A DNA stretch of 64,000 bases from G964020105 sp964020105 (GTDB lineage Bacteria > Pseudomonadota > Alphaproteobacteria > WRAU01 > Hepatincolaceae). Where the stretch lies: assembly GCA_964020105.1 (NCBI GenBank), contig OZ026535.1:558001-622000 (forward strand). The letters run 5' to 3'. Shown here in pieces: positions 28,286 through 36,589 of this stretch. A model generated the notes under the pieces. That model saw nothing but the letters and a program-made list of their open reading frames with translations, searched no databases and had not been told where the DNA came from. How positions within the stretch are numbered: position 1 is the first letter of the stretch; every line of letters begins with the position of its first letter. A program made the translations under genes and the position numbers.

Positions 28286-28741
28286 ATGAGTTTTGAAAAT
28301 AATAACCTTAATTTTTTTGTTGGTTTATATACTTTGCTCGCGTTAATAGTATTAATTATTTGCTTTGCTAACAACATCCCAGGTAGATTTTTCCCATCCC
28401 AATACAATACCTATTATATTCCTGTTAATAATACTATCGGTATGCGTATAGGTAATAGCATAACTTACTCTGGCTATCCAATAGGCTATATAAATGCTAT
28501 TTATCTTGATAAGCATAGTCCTGTAATGGTTATTAAAGTAAAAAAAAATATCAACTTAACAACTGATGTGTTAGTTAGAATTAGCAATATATCTTTATTT
28601 TCTTCTTCCAAATTTGTAAGTATTACTAATGGAATAGAAGAAGAATACATAGAAAATGGTACTGTTATTACTAATAGTACATTACCAATAGAACTGGACA
28701 CATTAATAGATATGGTAAGTGCATATCTTGGTAAAAAATGA
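28286..28741 (+). CDS. MlaD-domain protein (first of a pair)
   Basis: 151 residues from the ATG at 28286, which starts 5 bp after the NDUFA12 stop; the frame can be read back to a TTG at 28265, but that would overlap NDUFA12. A single N-terminal membrane anchor (about 9-30) is followed by an MCE/MlaD domain: IPVNNTIGMRIGNSITYSGYP, IGYINAIYL. MlaD is the membrane-anchored, periplasmic substrate-binding part of the Mla phospholipid transporter. This copy is less typical than the next gene. Two adjacent MlaD genes may form a mixed ring, or this may be a diverged duplicate. mlaC is found elsewhere in the window, mlaE/mlaF are not. Confidence 0.7.
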   Translation: MSFENNNLNFFVGLYTLLALIVLIICFANNIPGRFFPSQYNTYYIPVNNTIGMRIGNSITYSGYPIGYINAIYLDKHSPVMVIKVKKNINLTTDVLVRISNISLFSSSKFVSITNGIEEEYIENGTVITNSTLPIELDTLIDMVSAYLGKK

Positions 28742-28758
28742 AATAAAAAGAAAAAATT

Positions 28759-29208
28759 ATGAAAAATAGAACCCTTGAAATATCTTTTGGAATTGTTATT
28801 ATAATTACATTGATCTCTTTTGTGCTATATACAGCATATATAACCATAAGTGCAGGATTTAAAACTTATACCATTAATGCACAATTTTTTGATATAGGTG
28901 GATTAACCGAGGGATCTAAAGTAATTATTAATGGTTATAAAATTGGTAAGGTTTCTTCTATTTCTTTATCAAAAGATGATTATTCTGTCTGGATAAAATT
29001 ATCCATAGACAAGGAGGTTTCTATTCCCTCTGATAGCAAACTAGAAATAAAAGCATCTGGTTTGTTTGATCCTCCTATGATCAATGTTATACTTGGTAAT
29101 GCAGAAGTGTATTTAGAAGAAAATTCTCAAATTATAAGAAACAAGGATTGGGTATCTTTAGAGGATAAAATTGGTAATTTATTCTTTAGTATAGGTAGTA
29201 ATAAATAA
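28759..29208 (+). CDS. mlaD: Outer-membrane lipid asymmetry protein MlaD
   Basis: 149 residues with an N-terminal membrane helix (about 8-32) and a classical MlaD domain: YTINAQFFDIGGLTEGSKV, INGYKIGKVSSISL, DSKLEIKASGLFDPPMINV, and LEENSQIIRNKDWVSLEDKIG. MlaD rings sit in the inner membrane above MlaE/MlaF and receive phospholipid from MlaC in the periplasm. It is 17 bp downstream of a second MlaD-domain gene, and its stop codon is directly followed by the ATG of the DUF2155 gene, so all are cotranscribed. This NDUFA12-mlaD-DUF2155 order is an alphaproteobacterial arrangement. Confidence 0.9.
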   Translation: MKNRTLEISFGIVIIITLISFVLYTAYITISAGFKTYTINAQFFDIGGLTEGSKVIINGYKIGKVSSISLSKDDYSVWIKLSIDKEVSIPSDSKLEIKASGLFDPPMINVILGNAEVYLEENSQIIRNKDWVSLEDKIGNLFFSIGSNK

Positions 29209-29661
29209 ATGAACTTATTAAATATTAGTAAGTGTCTTTTATTATTCTTTTTATCAATAAGCTTTTCAGCAGCATCAACCTATACACAGCATAGTAAGGC
29301 AAAAGTTAGATTACTAAATAAGCTAACAGGTAAAACTGCAGTGGTGGATTTAAAAACCGACTCTGTCAATATATTTGATGATAACCTATATACTAAATTA
29401 AGAGTATGTTATAAATCATCCTTACAGGATGAACCAGAAAATAAGTCTTTTATTCAGGTTGTAAGATTGGTAGATAAATCAGATACTTCAGAACAAATTA
29501 ATACTATAAATATCCCCATTCCTAATGATTTTGTTATTAATATAAGTAATAAATTGTCAAGAGTATTTATTTTTAGTGGATGGTTATTCTCTAGCAGTCC
29601 TTCAGTAAACTCCCTTGAGGATCATATATATGATATTACATTGTTGGGTTGTGGCAACTAA
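29209..29661 (+). CDS. DUF2155 periplasmic protein
   Basis: 150 residues with a signal peptide (MNLLNISKCLLLFFLSISFSAAS). The mature part carries the DUF2155 pattern: KAKVRLLNKLTGKTAVVDL, LRVCYKSSLQDEPENKSFIQV, FSGWLFSSSPSVNSLEDHIYDI, and a terminal LLGCGN. Two cysteines (in RVCYK and LLGC) could form a disulphide. Its molecular role is unknown; it is a conserved alphaproteobacterial family usually located next to the NDUFA12 gene, as here. Its start codon follows the mlaD stop without a gap. Its 3' end overlaps by 4 bp the convergent gene for a barrel protein. Confidence 0.85.
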   Translation: MNLLNISKCLLLFFLSISFSAASTYTQHSKAKVRLLNKLTGKTAVVDLKTDSVNIFDDNLYTKLRVCYKSSLQDEPENKSFIQVVRLVDKSDTSEQINTINIPIPNDFVINISNKLSRVFIFSGWLFSSSPSVNSLEDHIYDITLLGCGN

Positions 29662-30548
29662 AACTTATAATAAATAAAAGCTTGGAGTGTAGATGAAGAG
29701 CTAGTAATATCTGTGTTAAACCTCATTGTATTTAATTGGGAGTCAATTGTAAATTTTTCCAATGTAAAAAAAGTTACTCCAGCTCCTAGATATACATTAT
29801 AAATCATTTGATATAAAATATTGAACTGCAGAGAAAGAGGTATAGCCACTTCAGAAAATTTGTTTATTTTAGTTGTTTTGTAGATTTCTTTGCCTTCACT
29901 AATTAATGCTTTGTAGCAGGTTGCTTTACCTATACCCACTATTCTCTCATTCATACTCTCGTTATAAATAATATCTCCTTCACATTTTATATAATCAATA
30001 TCCTCAGGTATAGTGTCATTAGCTATAAAATAATCTTGACTTATTTCTGTTCTATTAGGTTCTCTGGCATAATCATAAGTTTCTTTAATAGTAAAAAAAT
30101 TTTTTTTATAACCAGCCGATGCACCGATAAAAAAACTTATTTTATCATATGTTAAAAATAAATACTGTAGAGTAAGTTCTGTAGTATATCCAGATGTATA
30201 GTTAATATTCAAATTAACGTCTGAAAAATATTTCCTATTATCTTCACCAGAATAAGAGTGCTTATTATTAAAATACATATCCCATTCAATACTTCCTTTT
30301 TGAGGAGTAGTGAAACTAACACCCATATATATATCATAAAAATTTCTTGAATATTTAATAGAATAAGAATCATTTATGTTATCTCTAAAGGTTATATCTG
30401 CATTGGTGATTATTGTTTTGGGTGACATAACAAAATTTTTAGAAAAACCAACCATATTCTTATTTTCTATAGCGGTCAAATAAGATATAAAAATACATAA
30501 TATACAGAAAACATAAATGATAATACTTCTCATTATATGATGATACAC
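29658..30548 (-). CDS. Predicted outer-membrane beta-barrel protein, lineage-specific
   Basis: 296 residues. An N-terminal hydrophobic stretch (MRSIIIYVFCILCIFISYLTA) is a likely signal peptide; the ATG at 30533 (MRSIII) is a possible alternative start. The mature part alternates polar and aromatic residues as in barrel strands (SIKYSRNFYDIYMGVSF, GYTTELTLQYLFLTY, FFIGASAGYKKNFF) and ends with an aromatic residue (LQAFIYYKF), the usual C-terminal signal for BAM assembly. One long loop (about 150-215) contains two cysteines (YIKCEGD, ATCYKA). I do not recognise a named family. It could be a surface antigen similar in role to the barrel protein at 41053-41928, with which I see no clear sequence similarity. 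Confidence 0.65.
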   Translation of the reverse strand: MYHHIMRSIIIYVFCILCIFISYLTAIENKNMVGFSKNFVMSPKTIITNADITFRDNINDSYSIKYSRNFYDIYMGVSFTTPQKGSIEWDMYFNNKHSYSGEDNRKYFSDVNLNINYTSGYTTELTLQYLFLTYDKISFFIGASAGYKKNFFTIKETYDYAREPNRTEISQDYFIANDTIPEDIDYIKCEGDIIYNESMNERIVGIGKATCYKALISEGKEIYKTTKINKFSEVAIPLSLQFNILYQMIYNVYLGAGVTFFTLEKFTIDSQLNTMRFNTDITSSSSTLQAFIYYKF

Positions 30549-30668
30549 AAAAATAATATAAATTGCTACTTACTATGTATGATTGAAATTAGAAATGACT
30601 TAAGATAAATTAATCATTATTATGAGAAATTACGTATAACAACCTATGGATGTATAAGTTATAACGAA

Positions 30669-30851
30669 TCACCTTTTTTGTGATTTATTTCTTTTTATTT
30701 TTTTTTTATCTTCGTCTAAAGATATTTCTTGTCTGAAGCTTTTAAGTCCCTTACCTATGTCACTTAGAATATTTGAAATTCTTCCTTTACCACCAAAAAT
30801 TATTACTACAATTATCAATATAATAATAATCTGCCAAAAACCTATACTCAT
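30669..30851 (-). CDS. tatA: Sec-independent translocase component TatA
   Basis: 60 residues with the TatA layout: a short N-terminus MSIGFWQ, one membrane helix (IIIILIIVVIIFGGKGRI), the FG hinge, an amphipathic helix (SNILSDIGKGLKSFRQEIS) and a charged tail. TatA forms the pore that moves folded proteins across the inner membrane. It is 26 bp downstream of a TatB-like gene on the same strand; tatC is not seen. An RBS-like AAGGAGA precedes the ATG. Confidence 0.92.
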   Translation of the reverse strand: MSIGFWQIIIILIIVVIIFGGKGRISNILSDIGKGLKSFRQEISLDEDKKKIKRNKSQKR

Positions 30852-30877
30852 GTAATATCTCCTTAATTTCTGCTATA

Positions 30878-31198
30878 TTATTTCATAGTTTTACTATTTT
30901 TTTTAATAAGTGGTTTTAATCCTTGATATGAATTCTTCATATATTGCAATTTTTTATCTTCCCGAACTATTATTTTTATAAAGTTATTTTTAGCATTTAT
31001 AATTTTTTTTATAGTATCAGAATTATCTTCTATTATATTAGTAATAAAACTATGTATTTTCCTAATATGCTTTATTATGCTAGCATAATCCTTGTAAGAA
31101 AACAAAGATAATACTAATACTACTATAATTAAAAACTCAAATATCCCAATATTTAACAAATTTGCCACCTTATTGATAAACTCATCTAAATATATCAT
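30878..31198 (-). CDS. TatB-like membrane protein (tentative)
   Basis: 106 residues: an N-terminal region with a single membrane helix (about 17-35, IGIFEFLIIVVLVLSLFSY), then a long basic helical region (KDYASIIKHIRKIHSFITN and following). This is the overall layout of TatB, and IGIFEFLIIVVLVLSL is similar to the IGFSELLLVFIIGLV type start of TatB. The conserved Pro of the TatB hinge is replaced by SYKD, and the N-terminus is longer than usual by about 12 residues, so the call is uncertain. It lies just upstream of tatA, an inverted order compared with the usual tatA-tatB-tatC. A lineage-specific membrane protein is the alternative. Confidence 0.45.
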   Translation of the reverse strand: MIYLDEFINKVANLLNIGIFEFLIIVVLVLSLFSYKDYASIIKHIRKIHSFITNIIEDNSDTIKKIINAKNNFIKIIVREDKKLQYMKNSYQGLKPLIKKNSKTMK

Positions 31199-31286
31199 TT
31201 TTTTGTTGCATAATACATAGTATATATCATATAATTTCGGTATGTTTGTGTTCAGTTTAATTATTTTTCTTCTCTTTAGGTGATTA

Positions 31287-31859
31287 ATGCGTTGGTTATG
31301 TTTCTTATCTTTGTTGGTGTGCTTTACGACTATATTCCATTCTATTGCTTATTCTGAGGAGTATGTTTGTAACGTTCATTCTCTTGTTACTGCAGATGCA
31401 GAAGAAACTAGAAACGATGTAGCAAAGTATTTAAAGATGAAAAATATCAGGAGTAAATCCAAATTTGTTTTTGATATAACTGATGATGCAATAGTAGTTA
31501 ACGGTGAAGAGTATAAAGTGATCTATACCTCTGGTGATAAAAACTATTTTATGTATTCCTCCAATGGGTTAGTTTATGTTATATTCCATTTTTATAAGCA
31601 AGATTCTAAAATTATAATTACAGGTATGCAAAATGCCAGTAGTGATACCTTTTTAAGAAGTGAGGTATTGAATTGTTCAATTGTTAATGCTGTACCAAAA
31701 TCATCCGCTGTTTATCAACATTTTATCCCTGAAGTACCTTTACCTGTTCCTGCAGCTGTTCCTTTACCTGTTCCTGCAGCAGAAAATACTGTAGTTCCTT
31801 CTACCTATGAAGATACTTCTTCAGTTTCTCAAATAGTTATTCCGCCACCAGGATCTTAG
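31287..31859 (+). CDS. Secreted protein with proline-rich tandem repeat, unknown function
   Basis: 190 residues. A signal peptide (MRWLCFLSLLVCFTTIFHSIA) leads into a compact domain with two cysteines (YVCNVHS and LNCSIVN) that may pair. Near residue 150 there is a proline-rich segment with two copies of PLPVPAA, encoded by two 24-bp DNA repeats at 31737-31760 and 31761-31784, then an acidic Ser/Thr-rich end finishing VIPPPGS. An AGGTG sequence precedes the ATG. I do not recognise the family. Location should be the periplasm or outside. Repeat number could vary between strains by slippage. Confidence 0.65.
   Translation: MRWLCFLSLLVCFTTIFHSIAYSEEYVCNVHSLVTADAEETRNDVAKYLKMKNIRSKSKFVFDITDDAIVVNGEEYKVIYTSGDKNYFMYSSNGLVYVIFHFYKQDSKIIITGMQNASSDTFLRSEVLNCSIVNAVPKSSAVYQHFIPEVPLPVPAAVPLPVPAAENTVVPSTYEDTSSVSQIVIPPPGS
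31737..31784 (+). repeat. Two 24-bp tandem repeats coding PLPVPAA
   Basis: CCTTTACCTGTTCCTGCAGC is repeated 24 bp apart inside the secreted protein gene; the two units differ only in the last four bases. Unit length is a multiple of three, so changes in copy number keep the frame. Confidence 0.85.
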
Positions 31860-32066
31860 AATTCATATTTATTAATCTTGATCTCCCAGTATGTCTGTAT
31901 TAAATATAATGTTATTTCGCAAGTTTATAACGGTAATTATACGCTTGAGGGAACTAAATGTTTATGATAACCTAAGATTATAATAAGATATTAAAAGGTT
32001 TTAAGATGGGAAAAGAATTAAAAGGGTTGGTAAAAAATTACAATATAAAAAGTTAATCGGATAATT

Positions 32067-33087
32067 ATGTTTAAAAAACAAATTTTTAATACAAAAATAA
32101 TCAATTGCAATAAATCGCTACTTATCATCCCCCCCCCCATTTAATTGGCTTTTTGGCTAAAAATAGATTTATTAATGTATTCTAAAACTGATAAATATAA
32201 TTTTTATCCTAATAATATAATGACTCTTAGAACGGAAAAGTCTTTTAAAAGAGCTGAAAATACCAAAGGTTCAAGGATTGCACAAGGGGATGATAAAAAA
32301 TATCCAATGGATGTATGGACTGATATACAAGCCTTAAATCCTATGGCAAAAGAACGTTTAGGATATCCAACACAAAAGCCAAGAGCATTATTAGAAAGAA
32401 TTGTAAAAGCATCATGCCCCGAAGATGGCGTTGTACTAGATGCTTTTTGTGGTTTGTGGTACTACCATAGATGCTAGTATACAGCTTAAAAAGAATTGGA
32501 TAGGGGTTGATATCAGCACCTTTGCAATTGATCTTATAGACAAAAGAATAAAAGATGCAGGGTTAAAAGATGATTATTACAAAGAAGTAATAAAGCCTAG
32601 AACATGGGACGAGTATCAAAAATTAAATGCCTTTGAAAAACAAGATTTTTTAGTAAAAGAATTAGGTGGAATGCCTAATAAGAAAAAAGCGGTGATAAAG
32701 GCGTAGATGGAGATTTAACTATTCATTTAGGGCTAGATAAAAACAAAAAAGATATTTGGGGTAAAGTAGTGTTTAGTGTAAAAACAAAAGAACAATGTTC
32801 GCCAGCTATGATAAGAGAGTTAAAAGGCACTATGCAGGATTTTAAAGCTGATATAGGAGTTTTAATCTTAGATAGACCCATCGTTTAATATGCTTGAAGA
32901 CATAGAAAAATCTCCTAAAATTCAATATCAAATAGATATGAACTTACCAGTACAAAATATATACGATACTATTCAAATTTATACAGCAGAACAGATTCTA
33001 AACGGTATGGTTTTAAATGTTCCACCATCTCTTTTAAAAGTGAAAACATATAGAGAAGCTATACAAGGGAACTTATTTAATCATTAA
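32067..33087 (+). pseudogene. Decayed DNA-adenine methyltransferase with Mrr-like C-terminal domain
   Basis: Several frames in a row match one protein. 32145-32477 gives YSKTDKYNFYP, MDVWTDIQALNPMAKERLGYPTQKPRALLERI and VVLDAFCG, the C-terminal half of type III/beta-class methyltransferases. After a frameshift near 32455 comes GTTIDASIQLKKNWIGVDIST. After another near 32690 comes DKGVDGDLTIHLGLD, with WGKVVFSVKTKEQCSPAMIRELKGTM, an Mrr-like domain. A third break near 32886 leads to IYTAEQILNGMVLNVPPS. The N-terminal catalytic part (DPPY-type motif) is missing, probably by an internal deletion around 32140-32180. A C10 run lies at 32129-32138, in frame with an ATG at 32067 and closed by TAA at 32142. 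The gene is dead as it stands. Confidence 0.85.
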
Positions 33088-33449
33088 AATTAACTATTTA
33101 GTTCCATCAAGCGTATAATTATCTTTATAACTCTCCCCTTTCCATAATTATTATACTTCATATATTTAGAATGATAATACTAATTCTCTTAACTAACTGT
33201 ATCTCATTATTTTTTATGAGCTTTTTATGATCTATTTATCTTTCATCTCTACCTATTATAATAGGAAATTATACTGTTGAGCTTGGTATAATCCCCTCTA
33301 AAAAAAGCGTAAAAAGAGTAATAGTTCCTATATATAAGCCAGTTTAAAATCTCTTAATCACCTTTAAATTTCAATATTTTTCATGTATACAATCGCTCTA
33401 CCTTACTGTGTATTCAAGATAAAATAATAATTATGGTTATACTAGCAAA
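33088..33449. other. Intergenic stretch without a recognisable gene
   Basis: About 360 bp between the methyltransferase remnant and the alpha-glucoside PTS gene. A 34-codon open piece ending at about 33347 (containing GNYTVELGIIPSKKSVK) could be the tail of another lost gene, but I cannot identify it. No clear terminator for the PTS gene was found. Confidence 0.4.
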
Positions 33450-35009
33450 CTAAGTATGAAGAATTTTCTCAAATTCATCTCTTACATTGGGTACGTCAAG
33501 TCCTATTATAATTTGTATAGAAACACCATTTTTTGCCAACCCTAAAGCACCTGCCTTTTTAAAATCTGCCTCATTTTTAACTTTTGTTTCATCTATAACT
33601 GCAATACGTAATCTTGTTGCACAATTCGCTACTGTTTTTATATTTTCTCTTCCTCCTAATAGTTCCATAAAATCTATAGCTTTTTTAGCATAACTTGTTT
33701 TATCTTGTACTTTTTTCTTTTTATAATCGTCTTTTGTGAATAATTGAGCATCATTCTCTGTCCTACCAGGCGTAGGAATATTATATTTTAGAATAACATA
33801 TCTGAATATAACAAAATAAATCCCTGTAAAAATCAATCCTATACCTATATTAGTGAAAACCATACTGCTATGATTTTTAAATAAAGGTATCCAAACACTT
33901 AATATAAACCCTATTACTCCCCCTCCCATTTCAGCAACAACTCCAAAAAGATATAAAGTAGTAGCCAAAGTAGCAGCAAGTAAAGCATGTAATAAAAATA
34001 ACATTGGTGCTATGAAAAGGAATGTAAACTCTATTGGTTCAGTAATACCGGCAAAAACAGAAGTTAAAGTTGCAGGAATTAAAAGACTTAACAACATTTT
34101 TCTATTTTCAGGTTTTGCGGTATAGTATATGGCTAAAGCAGCTCCAGGCAAGCCAAAAACCTTAGCATTGCCATGTAAAGAGAAAGCGCCCGCAGGGAAA
34201 AGATCCATCATAGCAGCGCTGCTAGCAGAAAAAACAGGAAGATTTTCAAACCAAGCTCTTGCAATTCCCCCTTCCATCACTGCTGGGCCAAAAATAAAGG
34301 GTCCATAAATAAAGTGATGCAATCCTGTTGGAATCAAAATTCTTTCCAAAAATGTATAGATCCAAACACCAATAAAGCCTGTATTTATCATTACTACTTG
34401 TAAGTTTAAAATACCTTGTTGAATAATTGGCCATATAAATGCTGTTAGAAACGCAACAGGAATAAGAAGAAAAAATGATACTATAACTACAAAACTTGTA
34501 CCTTGAAAAATCCCTAAATAATCTGGTAATTTCTTATCAAAATAACGATTATGAACACTAACAACTAAAGCAGATATCAATATACCTCCTATGATACTAG
34601 TATCTAAAGTTTTTATACCAGCAATCATAGTTAACCCACTTATACCGCCAATATCTTGAGAGAAATCAACTCCAAAAGAATTTCCCCATATGGCTAAAAT
34701 AGCACTGAGATAATAGTTAAAAGTTAAATATGATACCAAAACTGCTAATACCGCTCTTCCAGGCGCTTTTGAAGCCAAAGAAATTGGTATACCCACAGCA
34801 AAAATAAGCGGCATATTTCTAAATACTGTCCATCCACCTTCTGCTAGAACAGTTAGTATCTTATAAGGTAATCCATTGGGATTTGCAAAATCACCAACTA
34901 AAACAGGATTCTGTAAAACAATAATTATAGATAAGAAAATTCCAACAAATGGAAAAAGCAATACAGGAACAAACATAGCTGCTCCAAACCTTTGTAATCT
35001 TTCTAACAT
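33450..35009 (-). CDS. PTS alpha-glucoside-specific EIICB permease
   Basis: 519 residues: an EIIC membrane domain of the glucose/maltose superfamily (about 1-415, with LERILIPTGLHHFIYGPF, GITEPIEFTFLFIAPMLF) and a C-terminal EIIB domain (about 440-519) with the phosphorylated Cys in VANCATRLRIAVID. Together with the GH4 enzyme 45 bp upstream it has the layout of Klebsiella aglA-aglB and Fusobacterium malB-malH. In these pairs EIICB brings in and 6-phosphorylates maltose, sucrose isomers or related alpha-glucosides, and the GH4 enzyme splits the product. An EIIA of the Crr type is not in the gene or in the window. Such permeases are rare in alphaproteobacteria, so acquisition from another phylum is likely. 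Confidence 0.9.
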   Translation of the reverse strand: MLERLQRFGAAMFVPVLLFPFVGIFLSIIIVLQNPVLVGDFANPNGLPYKILTVLAEGGWTVFRNMPLIFAVGIPISLASKAPGRAVLAVLVSYLTFNYYLSAILAIWGNSFGVDFSQDIGGISGLTMIAGIKTLDTSIIGGILISALVVSVHNRYFDKKLPDYLGIFQGTSFVVIVSFFLLIPVAFLTAFIWPIIQQGILNLQVVMINTGFIGVWIYTFLERILIPTGLHHFIYGPFIFGPAVMEGGIARAWFENLPVFSASSAAMMDLFPAGAFSLHGNAKVFGLPGAALAIYYTAKPENRKMLLSLLIPATLTSVFAGITEPIEFTFLFIAPMLFLLHALLAATLATTLYLFGVVAEMGGGVIGFILSVWIPLFKNHSSMVFTNIGIGLIFTGIYFVIFRYVILKYNIPTPGRTENDAQLFTKDDYKKKKVQDKTSYAKKAIDFMELLGGRENIKTVANCATRLRIAVIDETKVKNEADFKKAGALGLAKNGVSIQIIIGLDVPNVRDEFEKILHT

Positions 35010-35053
35010 TAGTACCTCCTTAATGCTAAATAAGTTAAATAATAAAACTTAAA

Positions 35054-36391
35054 TTAAGTGAGCTTTGGCCAATATTGCTCATTAGCAATTATCAACTCAT
35101 CTAAAACTGCTTTAGCTACAGAAGCACTAGGCATAGTTTTTGACATAGTTAAAGCTTGCCATAATTTTAGATATGATTTCTCAATCCAAGCCTCAACAGT
35201 TAATTTTTCTACAGCAACCTGCTGTTCCATCAATCCTTTTTGAAATCTGGGAATTTCACCTACTGCAATACACTCATATCCATCTGAGCCAACAATACAA
35301 GGAATCTCTACCATAGCAGTAGGATCAAAATTACAAATAGAACCTTTATTTTCCACAATTAACAACATTCTCTCCTTAGTATTATAAGCAATAGCAGTTG
35401 CCAGATCTACAATATAAGAAGCATGTCCCCCAATATCAAATTTTGTATCTTTAGCATGCTGTTGTTTAATTATTCTTTCGCATTCACCAAAAACTTCCTT
35501 TTCTCTGCCTTCCATTACTTCATTGGCTCTAGTGTGATAAGGATTAGAATTAGCAACCTCATAATCTTGAAATAAATAGTATTTAAGATAAGTGTTTGGC
35601 AAAGTATTAGGAGCAAGAGCATAAATATCTTTTGCTTTTTTAAAAGTATCCATCCAACTATCCTTACCTTCTTTAGCTTTTGCCTTTTCCAAGTCAGAAG
35701 GAGTAGCATACCCATACTTTGCTACATACTCCATTATTTTTGGCATTAAATCATTACCTTTTTTATCTTTAATTGAAGTCCACCAACCAAAATGGTTGAG
35801 ACCATAATAACTTATCTCCATCTCTTTACGTGATTTTAATCCAATAATTTCAGCCATCTTATCTTCAAGACCAATTGGCATATCACAGATATTCAACACC
35901 TTAGATTTAGATCTTAAAACTCGTGTAGCCTCAGCAACTATGGCAGCAGGATTAGAGTAATTTAACATCCAAGCATTTGGAGAATATTTTTCCATATAAT
36001 CAATCAGCTCAATAACGCCACCAATAGAACGCATACCATAAGCTATACCACCAGCCCCACAAGTTTCTTGTCCTACAACTCCATATTTCAAAGGAATTTT
36101 TTCATCAAGTTCTCGCATTGCATATTTACCAACCCTAATATGAGCCATTACAAAATCCACATCAGAAAAAGCTTCTTTAGGATCAGTTGTATAAATAAAC
36201 TCCAACTCTGGCATTCTTTCTTTGATAATAATTTCAGTTGCTTTTGCTACTGTTTCTTGACGCTTGGGATCATTATCATAGAATTTCAATGTTTTAAGAG
36301 GAAATCTTGCCTGACTATCCAATAGAAGTAAAACTATCTCTGGCGTAAATGTACTACCACCACCAGCAATTAAAACTGAAAATTTCTTCAT
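35054..36391 (-). CDS. 6-phospho-alpha-glucosidase, GH4 family
   Basis: 445 residues from the ATG at 36391 (MKKFSVLIAGGGST), which has AGGGG seven bases upstream; the longer frame to 36424 lacks that. It closely follows the MalH/AglB/GlvA group: the Rossmann start IAGGGSTFTPE, FVMAHIRVGKYAMRELDEKI, GVVGQETCGAGGIAYGMRSIGG, NAWMLNYSNPAAIVAEATR, LNICDMPIGLEDKMAE and SYYGLNHFGWW. Family enzymes need NAD+ and Mn2+ and hydrolyse 6-phospho-alpha-glucosides by an oxidation-elimination mechanism; the Cys in NICDMP and the His in GLNHFG are metal ligands. It is first in a two-gene operon with the PTS permease, so uptake and cleavage are coupled. Confidence 0.93.
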   Translation of the reverse strand: MKKFSVLIAGGGSTFTPEIVLLLLDSQARFPLKTLKFYDNDPKRQETVAKATEIIIKERMPELEFIYTTDPKEAFSDVDFVMAHIRVGKYAMRELDEKIPLKYGVVGQETCGAGGIAYGMRSIGGVIELIDYMEKYSPNAWMLNYSNPAAIVAEATRVLRSKSKVLNICDMPIGLEDKMAEIIGLKSRKEMEISYYGLNHFGWWTSIKDKKGNDLMPKIMEYVAKYGYATPSDLEKAKAKEGKDSWMDTFKKAKDIYALAPNTLPNTYLKYYLFQDYEVANSNPYHTRANEVMEGREKEVFGECERIIKQQHAKDTKFDIGGHASYIVDLATAIAYNTKERMLLIVENKGSICNFDPTAMVEIPCIVGSDGYECIAVGEIPRFQKGLMEQQVAVEKLTVEAWIEKSYLKLWQALTMSKTMPSASVAKAVLDELIIANEQYWPKLT

Positions 36392-36479
36392 TTTGCTACC
36401 CCTGATGTTTCTTAAATTGATCACCTGTATATCTTACAATACTAAGTAACTAGCATTAGTTTATCACAACACTACTTAC

Positions 36480-36499
36480 ATATCAATACTAATTGATAT
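36480..36499. promoter_or_regulatory. 20-bp palindrome upstream of the GH4-PTS operon
   Basis: ATATCAAT ACTA ATTGATAT is a perfect 8-bp inverted repeat about 90 bp upstream of the GH4 start codon. It could be an operator for a sugar-responsive repressor. On the plus strand it is followed by CTTTTTT, so a terminator reading the other way is the alternative; no plus-strand gene lies upstream. Confidence 0.4.
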
Positions 36500-36589
36500 C
36501 TTTTTTATCTATTTACAACAAAAGATAACATCAATGGCTATAAAAATAGCATGCAAAGTAATAAACACGATTTTAAAAAGGATATAATT

